Positions 41,478 through 52,058 of a DNA stretch of 64,000 bases are shown here, piece by piece. Numbering within the stretch: position 1 is the first letter of the stretch; every line of letters starts with the position of its first letter. Under the pieces are notes generated by a model that was not told the origin of the DNA, did no database searches, and saw only the letters and a list, made by a program, of their open reading frames with translations. The position numbers were made by a program, and so were the translations under genes. The stretch spans positions 100,876 to 164,875 of the forward strand of contig JAEZTV010000009.1 in assembly GCA_023421245.1 (NCBI GenBank). The letters run 5' to 3'. Origin of the DNA: Bacillota bacterium. GTDB lineage: Bacteria; Bacillota; Clostridia; Oscillospirales; Ruminococcaceae.

Positions 41478-42878
41478 ATGAAGCTGCGCATTGCGGCAAT
41501 GCTTGCCTGTGCTTGCCTGCTGCTTTCAGGCTGTATGAGCCTTGCACAGGGAACCGAAAACCTAATGCGTCCGCCCAAACTTTCGGTGGAACAGCAGAAG
41601 ATATATGCCGCCCTTTCTGCGGTTGTGGGGGATGACATCGTGCTCAAATACCCCGGTGACGGCGAGCACCGTTCCGCCTTTGTGATGTACGATATCGACG
41701 GAGACGGGGAAGAGGAGGTCATTGTTTTTTACGCATCCTCCTCTCAAAGCGACAATCTGCATATAAATATACTAAACAAGCAGGGCGAGGACTGGTACTC
41801 GATTTATGATGCGGTGGGAGAAGGCCCCGAAATTGACAGTATCGCATTTCGCAACATAACAAATACGGGCTCAATTAACATTGTTGTATCGTACGAGATG
41901 CTTTCTATGCAGCAAAAGGTGCTGTGTGTTTATACCTATAAGAATAACAAATTGCTCGAAGAGTTTAAATGCGATTATACCAGCAGTCTGATTCAAGACT
42001 TTGACAACGATGGTCTGGACGAGCTGTTTTTGCTGTATAATGTGGAGACAATCATTGCAAAGGCGATGTATGTGGATACGCTCTATACGTTCGGCGCGCC
42101 TACGGTGATGAGTGAGGTAGAGCTGAGCACCGATGTAAAGCAGTATGTTCAGATTATTGCGGAACCCGAGCCCCCCGCCCAAGCTGAAGCCGCGAAAGCA
42201 CAGCGTCCGAACGCGTTCTCTTATATCGTCTATATCGACGGCCTTACCTCGGCCAAGGGCAACCATACAACCGAGCTTGTACGCCTGCGCAACAACAGCA
42301 TATCAAACCTTTTGGTAAGCGAGGATAACGTGCATAACATCAACTGGCGTTATGTTTCGCTGTTAACGCAGGACCGCAACAACGACGGTGTAATGGATGT
42401 GCCCAAAGGCGTTCCCATCCCCGGGTGGCCTACCGACTCAAAGGAAAGCGTTGTTACCTTAATTGAATGGTACAACTATATTGATGATCAGTTCCTGCCC
42501 ATCAACTATACGCTGGTAAACCGCATGTTTGGTTTTTCACTCGATTATCCTGCCGCATGGTCTGCATGGGGCAAAAAAATCGCGGTAAAGCAGAGCGATG
42601 ACGGTTACGAGTGGCAGCTGTATGAGTATTTTGAAAACAACAGTAATGCCCAGGAGGGCGGCAAGAGCAGTGTGCTGGGCAGTGAGCTGCTGCGTATTCG
42701 GGTGTACTCCAACAACAACTTCTTTGATGAATACAACACCGAAGGGTATGTGGAGCTTGGCGCGTGCGAGGAATATACCTATTACGGATTTATCCCGGAG
42801 CAGGGGGCAACGAAGAACGACCTTGCCATCACATACGATGAGCTGGCGGAACTGTTCCGTTATGAAAATGCGGCATAA
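41478..42878 (+). CDS. lipoprotein with EF-hand-like calcium loops, function unknown
   Basis: A lipobox at LLLSGCMS (Cys19) follows a standard signal. Three acidic loops look like Ca-binding EF-hand or FG-GAP/VCBS motifs: YDIDGDGEEEVIVFY, DFDNDGLDELFLLY and DRNNDGVMDV, spread across the first 300 residues, suggesting a beta-propeller-like fold. The C-terminal 120 residues (FGFSLDYPAAWSAWGKK onward) resemble the small domain of other clostridial lipoproteins with a hydrophobic ligand pocket. An extended -10 box TGCTATAAT lies at 41404-41412. The gene precedes the two-component pair by 41 bases and may be cotranscribed with it. Confidence 0.7.
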   Translation: MKLRIAAMLACACLLLSGCMSLAQGTENLMRPPKLSVEQQKIYAALSAVVGDDIVLKYPGDGEHRSAFVMYDIDGDGEEEVIVFYASSSQSDNLHINILNKQGEDWYSIYDAVGEGPEIDSIAFRNITNTGSINIVVSYEMLSMQQKVLCVYTYKNNKLLEEFKCDYTSSLIQDFDNDGLDELFLLYNVETIIAKAMYVDTLYTFGAPTVMSEVELSTDVKQYVQIIAEPEPPAQAEAAKAQRPNAFSYIVYIDGLTSAKGNHTTELVRLRNNSISNLLVSEDNVHNINWRYVSLLTQDRNNDGVMDVPKGVPIPGWPTDSKESVVTLIEWYNYIDDQFLPINYTLVNRMFGFSLDYPAAWSAWGKKIAVKQSDDGYEWQLYEYFENNSNAQEGGKSSVLGSELLRIRVYSNNNFFDEYNTEGYVELGACEEYTYYGFIPEQGATKNDLAITYDELAELFRYENAA

Positions 42879-42919
42879 CTCAGGCTAAAACGAAAGGACA
42901 ACAGATTGGAGGGCTTGCA

Positions 42920-43621
42920 ATGAAACGGATTCTGGTAGTAGAGGACGAGGATGTTATACGCGACTTTGTGGTCATTAACCTGCAGCGTGCGGGATACGAT
43001 GTTGTGGATGTTGGCAGCGGCGAGGCAGCACTCGAGGTTTTTGACGAAGCAGACGGCGATTTTGATGTGGTACTGCTTGACGTTATGATGCCCGGCATCG
43101 ATGGATTCACCGTATGCAAACGGCTGCGTCAAAAAAGCAGCACGATTGGTATTATTATGCTCACCGCCAAAACACAGGAGATGGATAAGGTCGGTGGGCT
43201 GATGATTGGCGCCGACGACTATGTTACCAAGCCGTTTAGCCCATCCGAGCTTGTGGCAAGGGTGGATGCAATTTACCGCCGTGTGACGATGGCGGCGGGC
43301 GGCGCGGCAGTTCCGGTAGACGAGATTCGTTCCGGTGACTTTGTGCTGAATCTCAAAAGCCGAACGCTGACCAAAAACGGCGCTCCGGTTGAGGTTACCC
43401 AGATGGAATTCCAAATTATGGAGCTATTCATGAAAAACCCCAACACCGCAATGGAACGCCAGGAGATTTTATCCAAGGTGTGGGGCGATGAATACTTTGG
43501 TGATGTGAAGATTGTGGATGTGAACATCCGCAGACTGCGCATGAAGATTGAGGACGAGCCTTCAAGCCCCAAGCATATCCTTACGGTATGGGGATACGGC
43601 TATAAATGGAGCGCCGCATAG
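42920..43621 (+). CDS. response regulator, OmpR/PhoB family
   Basis: The receiver domain (residues 1-120) has the acidic pair at 9-11, the phosphorylated Asp54 in VVLLDVMMPG, Thr82 and Lys104. A linker leads to the winged-helix DNA-binding domain, with VTQMEFQIMELFMKNPNTAMERQEIL and VDVNIRRLRMKIEDEPSSPKHILTVWGYGYKW, the OmpR/PhoB C-terminal signature. GGAGGG precedes the ATG. The histidine kinase gene follows after 46 bases. The signal is unknown; the upstream lipoprotein is a candidate for sensing or output. Confidence 0.93.
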   Translation: MKRILVVEDEDVIRDFVVINLQRAGYDVVDVGSGEAALEVFDEADGDFDVVLLDVMMPGIDGFTVCKRLRQKSSTIGIIMLTAKTQEMDKVGGLMIGADDYVTKPFSPSELVARVDAIYRRVTMAAGGAAVPVDEIRSGDFVLNLKSRTLTKNGAPVEVTQMEFQIMELFMKNPNTAMERQEILSKVWGDEYFGDVKIVDVNIRRLRMKIEDEPSSPKHILTVWGYGYKWSAA

Positions 43622-43667
43622 ATAGAAATCCGATTGATCGCGGGGGGAAGGGGCTGAAGGACCGGCA

Positions 43668-45083
43668 ATGAAAAGCATAACCAAACGCTGGCTTTTTAAT
43701 AATCTGGGCGTCATCCTCGCTATCCTTGTAATTATCGAGATTGTAGCGGGTATAGGGATACGCAGCTACTATTACTCCAGTGTAAAGCAAGCTCTCGATA
43801 CACAGGCAAACACGATACTTAACGTGCTTACCAAGGCGTCAGAATCCATAGGGGTGGATATTGATTCCGAGATTCGCAGTACCGTTGAAAACTTTGATCA
43901 AAAGGGCAGAATGGAGATTATGGCAATCGGCGGAGACGGCAAGGTGGCGATTACCTCCAGCGGCTTTCGGCCTGAAGGCAACGTAGCCATGCCCGATTAC
44001 GAGACTGCCGTGCAGTCGGATGCCCGCTATGGCGAATTTACTGGTGTGCTGCCCGGCGGCGAGCCGTTTATGGCGGTAACGATTATGGTGCCCGATTCCG
44101 CGCGGTATTACCGTGCGCTGCGCTATGTTGTTTCGCTTGAACTTGTCAACGCGCAGATACTAATGATTGTGGCGCTGTTTACCCTGTTTGGCATTGCTAT
44201 AATCTTCTTTGTGGTGTTCACAAGCTCATACTTTATAAAATCCATTGTAATCCCCGTTGGTGAAGTGGGCGCAACCGCCCGAAGGATTGCGGCAGGCGAT
44301 TTTAACGTCCGTTTAAAAAAGAAGCACGATGATGAGATTGGCGAGCTGTGCGACATCATCAACTATATGGCGGGGGAGCTTTCCACCAGTGAGCGCATCA
44401 AGAACGACTTTATCTCATCCGTTTCACATGAGCTTCGCACGCCGCTGACCGCCATCAAGGGCTGGGCGGAAACACTTGAGAGCAGCGCGCTTGACGATAC
44501 CCAGATGCACGAAAAGGGCATGCGTGTCATCGTCAGCGAAACCGAGCGCCTTTCGGGTATGGTGGAGGAGCTGCTTGACTTTTCGCGTATGCAGAGCGGC
44601 AGGCTGTCGCTTGCTAAAACAAGGCTTGATATTCTGGCGGAGCTTGGCGAGGCGGTTTTGATGTTTACCGAGCGCGCACGCCGCGAGGGTGTCGCCATTC
44701 ACTACATAGAGCCAGATACCTTAAGCCCTGTGCTGGGTGACCGAAACCGGTTAAAGCAGGTGTTTGTCAACATCATCGACAACGCGCTGAAATATTCAGA
44801 GCATGGCGGAAGTATTACCATCACCGCGCGTGAAAGCTCGCAAAAAGAGATATTTATCACCATTAGCGATACGGGCGCCGGCATCAGGGCCGAGGACCTG
44901 CCAAAGGTTAAAACAAAGTTTTACAAGGGGGCGTCATCGCGCCGCGGTTCGGGGATAGGGCTTGCGGTGGCGGATGAGATTATCACCATGCACGGCGGCG
45001 TTTTATCCATCTCCAGCGAAGTGGGCAAGGGCACGGCCGTTACCATCATGCTGCACGCAGCAAAAAACGGAGAGACCCTATAA
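43668..45083 (+). CDS. sensor histidine kinase
   Basis: Membrane segments at about residues 15-35 and 162-192 bracket an extracellular sensor region of about 125 residues. A HAMP domain follows (about 190-245), then the dimerisation domain with FISSVSHELRTPL containing the phosphorylated His254, and the ATPase domain with the N box at Asn372 (NIIDNALKYS), DTGAG at 401-405 and GSGIGLAV at 427-434. That is a PhoR/WalK-like layout. The 471-residue length is normal. It forms a pair with the response regulator just upstream. Confidence 0.95.
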   Translation: MKSITKRWLFNNLGVILAILVIIEIVAGIGIRSYYYSSVKQALDTQANTILNVLTKASESIGVDIDSEIRSTVENFDQKGRMEIMAIGGDGKVAITSSGFRPEGNVAMPDYETAVQSDARYGEFTGVLPGGEPFMAVTIMVPDSARYYRALRYVVSLELVNAQILMIVALFTLFGIAIIFFVVFTSSYFIKSIVIPVGEVGATARRIAAGDFNVRLKKKHDDEIGELCDIINYMAGELSTSERIKNDFISSVSHELRTPLTAIKGWAETLESSALDDTQMHEKGMRVIVSETERLSGMVEELLDFSRMQSGRLSLAKTRLDILAELGEAVLMFTERARREGVAIHYIEPDTLSPVLGDRNRLKQVFVNIIDNALKYSEHGGSITITARESSQKEIFITISDTGAGIRAEDLPKVKTKFYKGASSRRGSGIGLAVADEIITMHGGVLSISSEVGKGTAVTIMLHAAKNGETL

Positions 45084-45181
45084 CAGCCCGTATTAAGCAG
45101 CACGGATTTTGAAAACGGTAATAGTGCTTAATGCGGGACACTGCCCCTAAAGGAGCAGTGTGGAAAGGAACCAATAAGAAC

Positions 45182-46129
45182 ATGAGCAAACGATGCACCA
45201 CAAAAAAGAAGACGACCATCGGTGGTCAGGCACTGATTGAGGGTGTTATGATGCGGGGAGTATCCCTCACCGCGATGGCATCTCGTCTGCCTACCGGCGA
45301 GATTGATGTGGAAACCTGGCCGACGCAGAGCGAGAAAAAGGGAGCATGGTACCGCAAGGTGCCGTTTATCCGCGGTATCTTCAATCTGATTGATTCCCTG
45401 ACCTTGGGCTATAAATGCCTGATGAAATCCGCCGAGAAGGTGGGTTTTGAAGACGAAGAACCCTCAAAGTTTGAAAAAAAGCTGCAGGAGCTGTTGGGCG
45501 ATAAATTTATGGCGGTTATCACCGGATTTGCAGGAGTGCTTGCGGTGGTGATTGCGGTTGGCCTGTTTATGCTGCTGCCGGTTTATCTTGTTAAGCTGAT
45601 AGAATATCTTGCCGGCGACCTCGGCGGTTGGAAGACCGTCATAGAGGGCGTGATTAAGATTGCGGTTTTTGTTGCTTATATTGCCGCTATCAGCCTTTCG
45701 AAGGATATTCACCGTGTGTTCCAGTACCACGGCGGCGAGCACAAAAGTATTGCGTGTTACGAGGGCGGCGATGAGCTGACGGTGGAAAACGCGCGTCGCT
45801 ACACCCGCTTCCACCCCCGCTGCGGTACGAGTTTTCTGCTGATCGTGCTGATTATCAGCATCCTTGTTTTTTCGGTTCTGCCGTGGGGCAACGGGCTGCT
45901 GCGCGTTGTGTATAAGCTTGCGCTGATGCCCCTTGTAATTGGCATCGCTTATGAGATTATCAAGCTTGCGGGCCGTTATTGTGAGAATATAATTATGCGC
46001 ATCATCTCAGCACCCGGTATATGGCTGCAGCGCTTGACCACGCGGGAGCCGGATGATGAGCAGCTGGAGGTGGCGCTTGCCTCGCTTATAGCAGTGCTGC
46101 CGCGTGAGGATGAGGACGATAATTGGTAA
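45182..46129 (+). CDS. DUF1385 family membrane protein
   Basis: The 315-residue protein shows the DUF1385 hallmarks: TIGGQALIEGVMMRG near the start, KDIHRVFQYHGGEHKSIACYEGG, NARRYTRFHPRCGTSFLLIVLIISI, and several membrane segments. The HGGEHK motif is conserved and may bind metal. Function is unknown; in Clostridia it is often next to prmC, as here (19 bases apart). The ATG at 45182 is used because the residues before it are atypical; an AAGGAA site lies 12 bases upstream. The frame is open to 45131. Confidence 0.88.
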   Translation: MSKRCTTKKKTTIGGQALIEGVMMRGVSLTAMASRLPTGEIDVETWPTQSEKKGAWYRKVPFIRGIFNLIDSLTLGYKCLMKSAEKVGFEDEEPSKFEKKLQELLGDKFMAVITGFAGVLAVVIAVGLFMLLPVYLVKLIEYLAGDLGGWKTVIEGVIKIAVFVAYIAAISLSKDIHRVFQYHGGEHKSIACYEGGDELTVENARRYTRFHPRCGTSFLLIVLIISILVFSVLPWGNGLLRVVYKLALMPLVIGIAYEIIKLAGRYCENIIMRIISAPGIWLQRLTTREPDDEQLEVALASLIAVLPREDEDDNW

Positions 46130-46148
46130 CTGGTAAAAGGAGCTGGGC

Positions 46149-47030
46149 ATGACAGTAAAAAAAACCGCGGAACGGGTAAAAAAAGAGCTTAGCGCAGCGG
46201 GGTTTGAGACCGCACAGCGAGAGTCACGCTTTTTGGTAGAGGGTATCTGCCGCCTTACACGCGGCGGAATGTTTCTGCACAGCGATATGCTGCTGACCGA
46301 TGCGGAACAAATGCAGATAGAAGAGGCTTTACAAAAGCGTTTGGCGGGCTGGCCGCTGCAATACCTCATAGGGGAGTGGGATTTTTACGGGTATCCTGTT
46401 TTTGTGGGAGAAGGCGTGCTGATTCCCCGCCCCGAAACCGAGCTGCTGGTGCGGGAAGCGCTCGTTGTATTATCCAACAAGAAAAAGCGGGAAGCTGTGG
46501 TGGCGGACCTGTGCAGCGGCAGTGGGTGCATTGCCGTTGCGATTGCGCGGGAATGCCGGAGTGCGCGTGTGACGGCGGTGGAGCGGTATGACGAAGCATA
46601 TGGGTATCTTGAGCGAAACATTGAGCGTAACGGTACACAAAACATTTTACCCCTCAAGGCAGATGTACTTGGGCCGCTTTCCCAAAGCCTCGCAAGCACG
46701 TTTGATATCATCGTGTGCAACCCCCCCTACATAAAAACTGAGGATATGAAAAACCTTTCGCGCGAAGTACGGTTTGAGCCCTCCGAGGCGCTTGACGGCA
46801 GGCGGGATGGCCTGCACTTCTACCGCGAGATTACAAAACGCTGGAAAACCTGCCTTGTGCCGAAGGGCGTGATACTGTACGAGATCGGCTTCGACCAAGG
46901 GGCGGAGGTTGCGCAGATACTGACAGACAACGGCTTTGAACAGGTTGAGATTAAACAGGATTACAATGGGCTGGATCGGATTGTATCCGGTGTGTTGTCG
47001 AGTGTACCAGATATTGGACAGCAAGTGTGA
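46149..47030 (+). CDS. prmC: peptide chain release factor methyltransferase
   Basis: PrmC methylates the Gln of the GGQ motif in release factors. The C-terminal SAM domain has VADLCSGSGCIAVAIA and the catalytic CNPPYIKTEDM (NPPY); the N-terminal helical domain and its LQYLIGEWDFYGYPVFVGEGVLIPRPETELL connector, where release factors dock, are typical. The 293-residue length is normal. AAAGGAG precedes the ATG. Confidence 0.95.
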   Translation: MTVKKTAERVKKELSAAGFETAQRESRFLVEGICRLTRGGMFLHSDMLLTDAEQMQIEEALQKRLAGWPLQYLIGEWDFYGYPVFVGEGVLIPRPETELLVREALVVLSNKKKREAVVADLCSGSGCIAVAIARECRSARVTAVERYDEAYGYLERNIERNGTQNILPLKADVLGPLSQSLASTFDIIVCNPPYIKTEDMKNLSREVRFEPSEALDGRRDGLHFYREITKRWKTCLVPKGVILYEIGFDQGAEVAQILTDNGFEQVEIKQDYNGLDRIVSGVLSSVPDIGQQV

Positions 47031-47127
47031 TATCATATTTCCATACCGGAAGTATGATACGCTTTTTAAAAATGCGCAGGGGCCGTATTGCGGCCGCTTG
47101 CGGGCATAATGGGAGGGTTTGCAGACT

Positions 47128-48183
<1,056 letters not shown>

Positions 48184-48208
48184 TCTCTGTAACAGGCGGT
48201 GAACACCC

Positions 48209-48841
48209 ATGCGGATAACCGCTATTACCAAAACAAAAAAAGGACGCTTTGCGCTGTTTGTGGACGATGAGTTTATGTTCTCGGTGGATGCCGAAACAAT
48301 GCTGGAACACCGCCTCGCGGCACAGCAGGAGACAGATATTCAAACGCTTGAACAGATTCGGTGTTCAGCGGATAGGCGATACCAAAAGGAACGGGCGCTG
48401 TCGCTGCTTGGCTACAAAAGCTACACCAAGCAGGCGCTCATAGACCGCCTTGCGCGCGAGGGCGATGCGCTTATCGCAGCGGAAGTAGCTGACCGCCTTG
48501 AGGAGCTGGGGCTCATTGATGACCGCTCCTATGCGAGGAGATGTGCGTCAGACCTGTTTTCCATTAAGGGGTACGGTGCGCGCAGAGTACAATACGAGCT
48601 GATGCGCAGGGGTATCCCACGCGAAATGGCGGATGATGTTGTAAGCGAGCTTGCCCCTGAGGGGGAGGATACCTTGGATGCAATTGTCGCCATCATCGAG
48701 CGTAAGTACGCACGCTGTTTGTCCGACCGCAAGGGCATTGATAGAGCAGTGCGCGGTCTTGCAAGGCTTGGGTACGATTACGACGACATCCGCACCGCAA
48801 TTGCGCGCTGCTCGGAGGACGATGAACCATTTGACGGATAA
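48209..48841 (+). CDS. recX: RecX family regulator of RecA
   Basis: The 210-residue protein has the three-helix repeats of RecX (YQKERALSLLGYKSYTKQALIDRL, VADRLEELGLIDDRSYARRCASDLF, YGARRVQYELMRRGIP) after an N-terminal beta segment KKGRFALFVDDEFMFSV. RecX modulates RecA filaments. It lies directly after recA, the usual place. AGGCGGTGA serves as the ribosome site. Confidence 0.92.
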   Translation: MRITAITKTKKGRFALFVDDEFMFSVDAETMLEHRLAAQQETDIQTLEQIRCSADRRYQKERALSLLGYKSYTKQALIDRLAREGDALIAAEVADRLEELGLIDDRSYARRCASDLFSIKGYGARRVQYELMRRGIPREMADDVVSELAPEGEDTLDAIVAIIERKYARCLSDRKGIDRAVRGLARLGYDYDDIRTAIARCSEDDEPFDG

Positions 48842-48870
48842 TCCAACTTGGAAAGGAATACACCATACAC

Positions 48871-50205
48871 ATGAGTACACGAGTAGGAATGGTTTCGCTC
48901 GGCTGCCCCAAGAATCAGGTGGACGCCGAGATTTTGCTTGCAAACTTTAAAAAGGCAGGGTTTGAGATTACCGCCGACGCAGGGCTTGCGGATGTAGTTG
49001 TCATCAACACCTGCGGCTTTATTGAAGATGCCAAGCGTGAATCAATCGAGAATATCTTGGAGTTTTGCACCCTGAAAGAAGAAGGACGCATCAAATGTAT
49101 TGCGGTGACGGGCTGCCTTGCCGAGCGTTACCGCGACGAGGTTGCCGCCGAGATTCCCGAGGCGGATGTGATACTTGGCATCGGTGCCAATGCCGATCTT
49201 GTGCAGGCGGTGCAGGCGGTGCTTGATGGCAAGCAAAAAAAGATCACAAGCTTTCCAAACCGCTGTGATCTGCCGCTTGAAGGTGCACGCATCTTGACTA
49301 CGCTGCCCTTTTTTGCGTATCTTAAGATTGCGGAAGGGTGCGATAACTGCTGCTCCTACTGTGCGATTCCCGCCATCCGCGGCCCGTTTCGCAGCCGGCC
49401 CATCGAACATGTGGTAAGCGAGGCGCAGCGTCTTGCCGCAAGCGGCGTAACCGAGCTTGTGCTGGTGGCGCAAGACACCACCCGCTACGGCGAGGATTTG
49501 TACGGCGGCTCCGCTCTGGCAAAGCTGCTGGATGAGCTCAACGGCATCGAGGGCCTTCGCTGGATTCGTGTGCTGTATTGCTACCCCGAGCGCATTACCG
49601 ACGAACTGATTGACGCCATTGCGCGCAATGATAAAGCAGTAAAATATCTCGACCTGCCCATTCAGCACTGCAACGCCGATATTCTGCATGCCATGCGCCG
49701 GATGGGGGACAGAAAAACGCTTGAGGCGCTCATTCAAAAATTGCGTGAGCGAGTACCGGGCATCACACTGCGCACCACCTTGATTGCAGGGTTTCCGGGT
49801 GAAACCAAAAAGCAGTTTGCCGAGCTGTGCCAGTTTGTCAAGGATATGAGATTTGACCATCTGGGCTGCTTTGCATACTCGCAGGAGGATGGCACCCCTG
49901 CGGCTTCGATGGATGGGCAGCTCGACGAGCATGAAAAGCGCCGCCGTGCCGATATCGTTATGACCGAGCAGGCAACCATTGCTGAGCGGCGTAACCGAAA
50001 GATGATTGGCAAAACTGTGGAGGTGCTCGTAGAGGGCTTTGACCGTTACGCGGAATGCTACTTCGGACGCACCGCAGCCGACGCCCCCGACATCGATGGC
50101 AAGATTTTCTTTACAGCCTCTGCCGGCGTTGCGGTTGGCAGCTATGTCTGTGTGCGGGTAGAGGATATGCTCGATTACGATTTGACCGGCTCGATGGTAC
50201 AGTAG
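48871..50205 (+). CDS. rimO: ribosomal protein S12 methylthiotransferase
   Basis: This radical SAM enzyme adds a methylthio group to Asp of S12. The N-terminal UPF0004 domain has VGMVSLGCPKNQVDAEILLA and NTCGFIEDAKRESI with its cluster cysteines. The radical SAM motif is AEGCDNCCSYCAIPAIRG, giving CX3CX2C. A TRAM domain closes the protein. The GCPKNQVD start separates RimO from the tRNA enzyme MiaB. The 444-residue length is normal. GGAAAGGA lies 13 bases before the ATG. Confidence 0.95.
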   Translation: MSTRVGMVSLGCPKNQVDAEILLANFKKAGFEITADAGLADVVVINTCGFIEDAKRESIENILEFCTLKEEGRIKCIAVTGCLAERYRDEVAAEIPEADVILGIGANADLVQAVQAVLDGKQKKITSFPNRCDLPLEGARILTTLPFFAYLKIAEGCDNCCSYCAIPAIRGPFRSRPIEHVVSEAQRLAASGVTELVLVAQDTTRYGEDLYGGSALAKLLDELNGIEGLRWIRVLYCYPERITDELIDAIARNDKAVKYLDLPIQHCNADILHAMRRMGDRKTLEALIQKLRERVPGITLRTTLIAGFPGETKKQFAELCQFVKDMRFDHLGCFAYSQEDGTPAASMDGQLDEHEKRRRADIVMTEQATIAERRNRKMIGKTVEVLVEGFDRYAECYFGRTAADAPDIDGKIFFTASAGVAVGSYVCVRVEDMLDYDLTGSMVQ

Positions 50206-50257
50206 TACAATGATATATGCGCACTTATGGGAAGGCGCATCTATGGAGGAGTAGCCT

Positions 50258-50830
50258 ATGAAGCTGAATACACCAAATAAACTCACATTGCTGCGCATTG
50301 TGCTGGTTCCTGCCTACATGATTTTTTTGTTGGCAGAAGCAATTCCGTATCATTTTTTATGGGCAGCAATTCTATTTAGCATTGCATCGTTTACCGATTT
50401 TTTAGACGGGCACCTTGCGCGCAAGAGGGGCCTTGTTACAACCTTCGGCAAGTTTCTTGACCCCCTTGCGGATAAGATGCTTATTACCGCTGCACTCATC
50501 TGTTTTGTGGAGCTTGGCTTTATCAGCAGTGCCGTGACGGTGGTTATTATCGCCCGCGAGTTTATGGTTACCTCGCTGCGGCTGATTGCGGTGGGCGAAG
50601 GCAATGTGATTGCGGCAGGCCCCCTTGGTAAGCTTAAGACGGTAATGCAGATTTTTGCCGCTATATTTATCATGCTTCTGCACGCGGCAATTGATGTCGG
50701 CGCACTGAGCGAGACTTTTGCGCATACAATGATAACAGAACCGCTGATGTGGGTGGTCGCTGCTATTACGGTGATTTCGGGTGTGCAGTACATCTGGGCA
50801 AACAGGGCGTGCATTAATACGGAAAAATAA
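50258..50830 (+). CDS. pgsA: CDP-diacylglycerol-glycerol-3-phosphate phosphatidyltransferase
   Basis: The membrane enzyme makes phosphatidylglycerol phosphate. The CDP-alcohol phosphotransferase signature is complete: DFLDGHLARKRGLVTTFGKF plus LDPLADK, matching D-x2-DG-x2-AR-x8-G-x3-D-x3-D. About five membrane segments fill the 190 residues, the usual size. GGAGGAG precedes the ATG. The order rimO-pgsA close to recA is common in Firmicutes. Confidence 0.95.
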   Translation: MKLNTPNKLTLLRIVLVPAYMIFLLAEAIPYHFLWAAILFSIASFTDFLDGHLARKRGLVTTFGKFLDPLADKMLITAALICFVELGFISSAVTVVIIAREFMVTSLRLIAVGEGNVIAAGPLGKLKTVMQIFAAIFIMLLHAAIDVGALSETFAHTMITEPLMWVVAAITVISGVQYIWANRACINTEK

Positions 50831-50831
50831 C

Positions 50832-51195
50832 TTGCAACAACTGTCGGGGTATGGTATATCTATACTGTATTAGCTGTTGTTACGAGGAAATATAGTTAAG
50901 GCGATAAGTGCGGATGCGCTTACAAAGCAAAACAAGTACCCGCATGTCAGCGGCTACAGAGAACGGCCGCCGCTTGGCTGAAAACGGCCGTGCATTAAGC
51001 GGTGCGGAGAAATGCCTTTGCCTATGCCCGGGTGGGGAACCGCGCACGGTATGCGCGCAGTATCCGCTTGCGTTTTGCCTCGCGTTAAGGGGATAGGGTT
51101 TTCACAAGGCAAGAGTGATAAATCGGAGTGGAACCGCGGCAAGTCCGCCTCCGTTGTCTTATAGGCTAAGACAGCAGGGGCTTTTTGCTTTTTTA
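50832..51195 (+). promoter_or_regulatory. T-box riboswitch (cysteine) upstream of cysE-cysS
   Basis: A promoter (TTGCAA at 50832, TATATC at 50855, 17 apart) starts a roughly 330-base leader. The T-box core GGAGTGGAACCGCGG lies at 51125-51139. The antiterminator pairs CGGAG (51124-51128) with CTCCG (51149-51153) and GCGG with CCGC, leaving the bulge TGGAACC whose TGGA pairs with a tRNA ending UCCA; tRNA-Cys has U at that position. A TGC in AAATGCC (51013-51015) is a fitting specifier. The competing terminator (51147-51161 with 51167-51181) is followed by TTTTTGCTTTTTT. Uncharged tRNA-Cys should switch on cysE and probably cysS. Confidence 0.85.
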
Positions 51196-51319
51196 GAGAG
51201 AAAGCCAAGCGGAGGGTATATTCCAACAAACAGGATTGTTACAATATATGTAATATATATTTAGCGGGCTACTTGATAGCTGACGCCATCTTATGCAATA
51301 ATAGGGAGGGAGGATTTGT

Positions 51320-51991
51320 ATGTTCCGAAGGCTGCGACTTGACATAAAGGCCATAAAAGAGCGAGACCCCGCGGCAAGAAACTCCTTTGAGGTATTCATG
51401 CTTTACTCTGGGCTGCATGCGCTGATGTTTCACCGCGTTTCGCACTGGCTGTACAAACATAAGCTGTTTTTTCTAGCACGCCTCAACTCACAAATCGCGC
51501 GATTTTTCACCAAAATTGAGATTCACCCGGGCGCTACAATCGGTACGGGGGTGTTCATCGACCACGGCACCGGTGTTGTTATCGGTGAAACCGCCGAGGT
51601 AGGCGACGGTTGCACGATCTATCAGGGCGTTACACTTGGCGGTACAGGCAAGCACAAGGGCAAACGCCACCCGACCATTGAAAAGAATGTGATGATTGGC
51701 AGCGGCGCGAAGGTGCTTGGCCCCTTTACAGTGGGTGAAAACTCAAAGATTGCCGCAAATGCCGTGGTGCTCGATACCATTCCGCCAAACTCCACCGCGG
51801 TAGGCGTGCCGGCGCGCATTGTAAAGCAGAACGGTAAAAAGCTGTGCTCGCATGATCTGGATCAGGTGCACATCCCCGACCCTGTTTCGCAGGAGTTATG
51901 CAAGCTTTCCCTTAAGCTTGAGCAGCTTGAAAAACAGGTGAAGCAACTGCGCGAAGGCAAAGATGAAACCGCGCCAAACGACACAAACTGA
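51320..51991 (+). CDS. cysE: serine O-acetyltransferase
   Basis: The enzyme makes O-acetylserine, the carbon precursor of cysteine. The left-handed beta-helix shows hexapeptide repeats from about residue 65: IEIHPGATIGTGVFIDHGTGVVIG with the catalytic His, then GDGCTIYQGVTLGGTGKHKGKRHPTI. The short N-terminal domain (Leu/Phe-rich, 60 residues) is the clostridial/Bacillus form. The C-terminal tail has a coiled coil (LSLKLEQLEKQVKQLREG). GGGAGG precedes the ATG. It is controlled by the T-box just upstream. Confidence 0.95.
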   Translation: MFRRLRLDIKAIKERDPAARNSFEVFMLYSGLHALMFHRVSHWLYKHKLFFLARLNSQIARFFTKIEIHPGATIGTGVFIDHGTGVVIGETAEVGDGCTIYQGVTLGGTGKHKGKRHPTIEKNVMIGSGAKVLGPFTVGENSKIAANAVVLDTIPPNSTAVGVPARIVKQNGKKLCSHDLDQVHIPDPVSQELCKLSLKLEQLEKQVKQLREGKDETAPNDTN

Positions 51992-52058
51992 ACATGGTCA
52001 CTGGGTATAATTAACGTTTGAAACTGAGTTTTTCCGAACGGAAGGAATGGGCATAACA

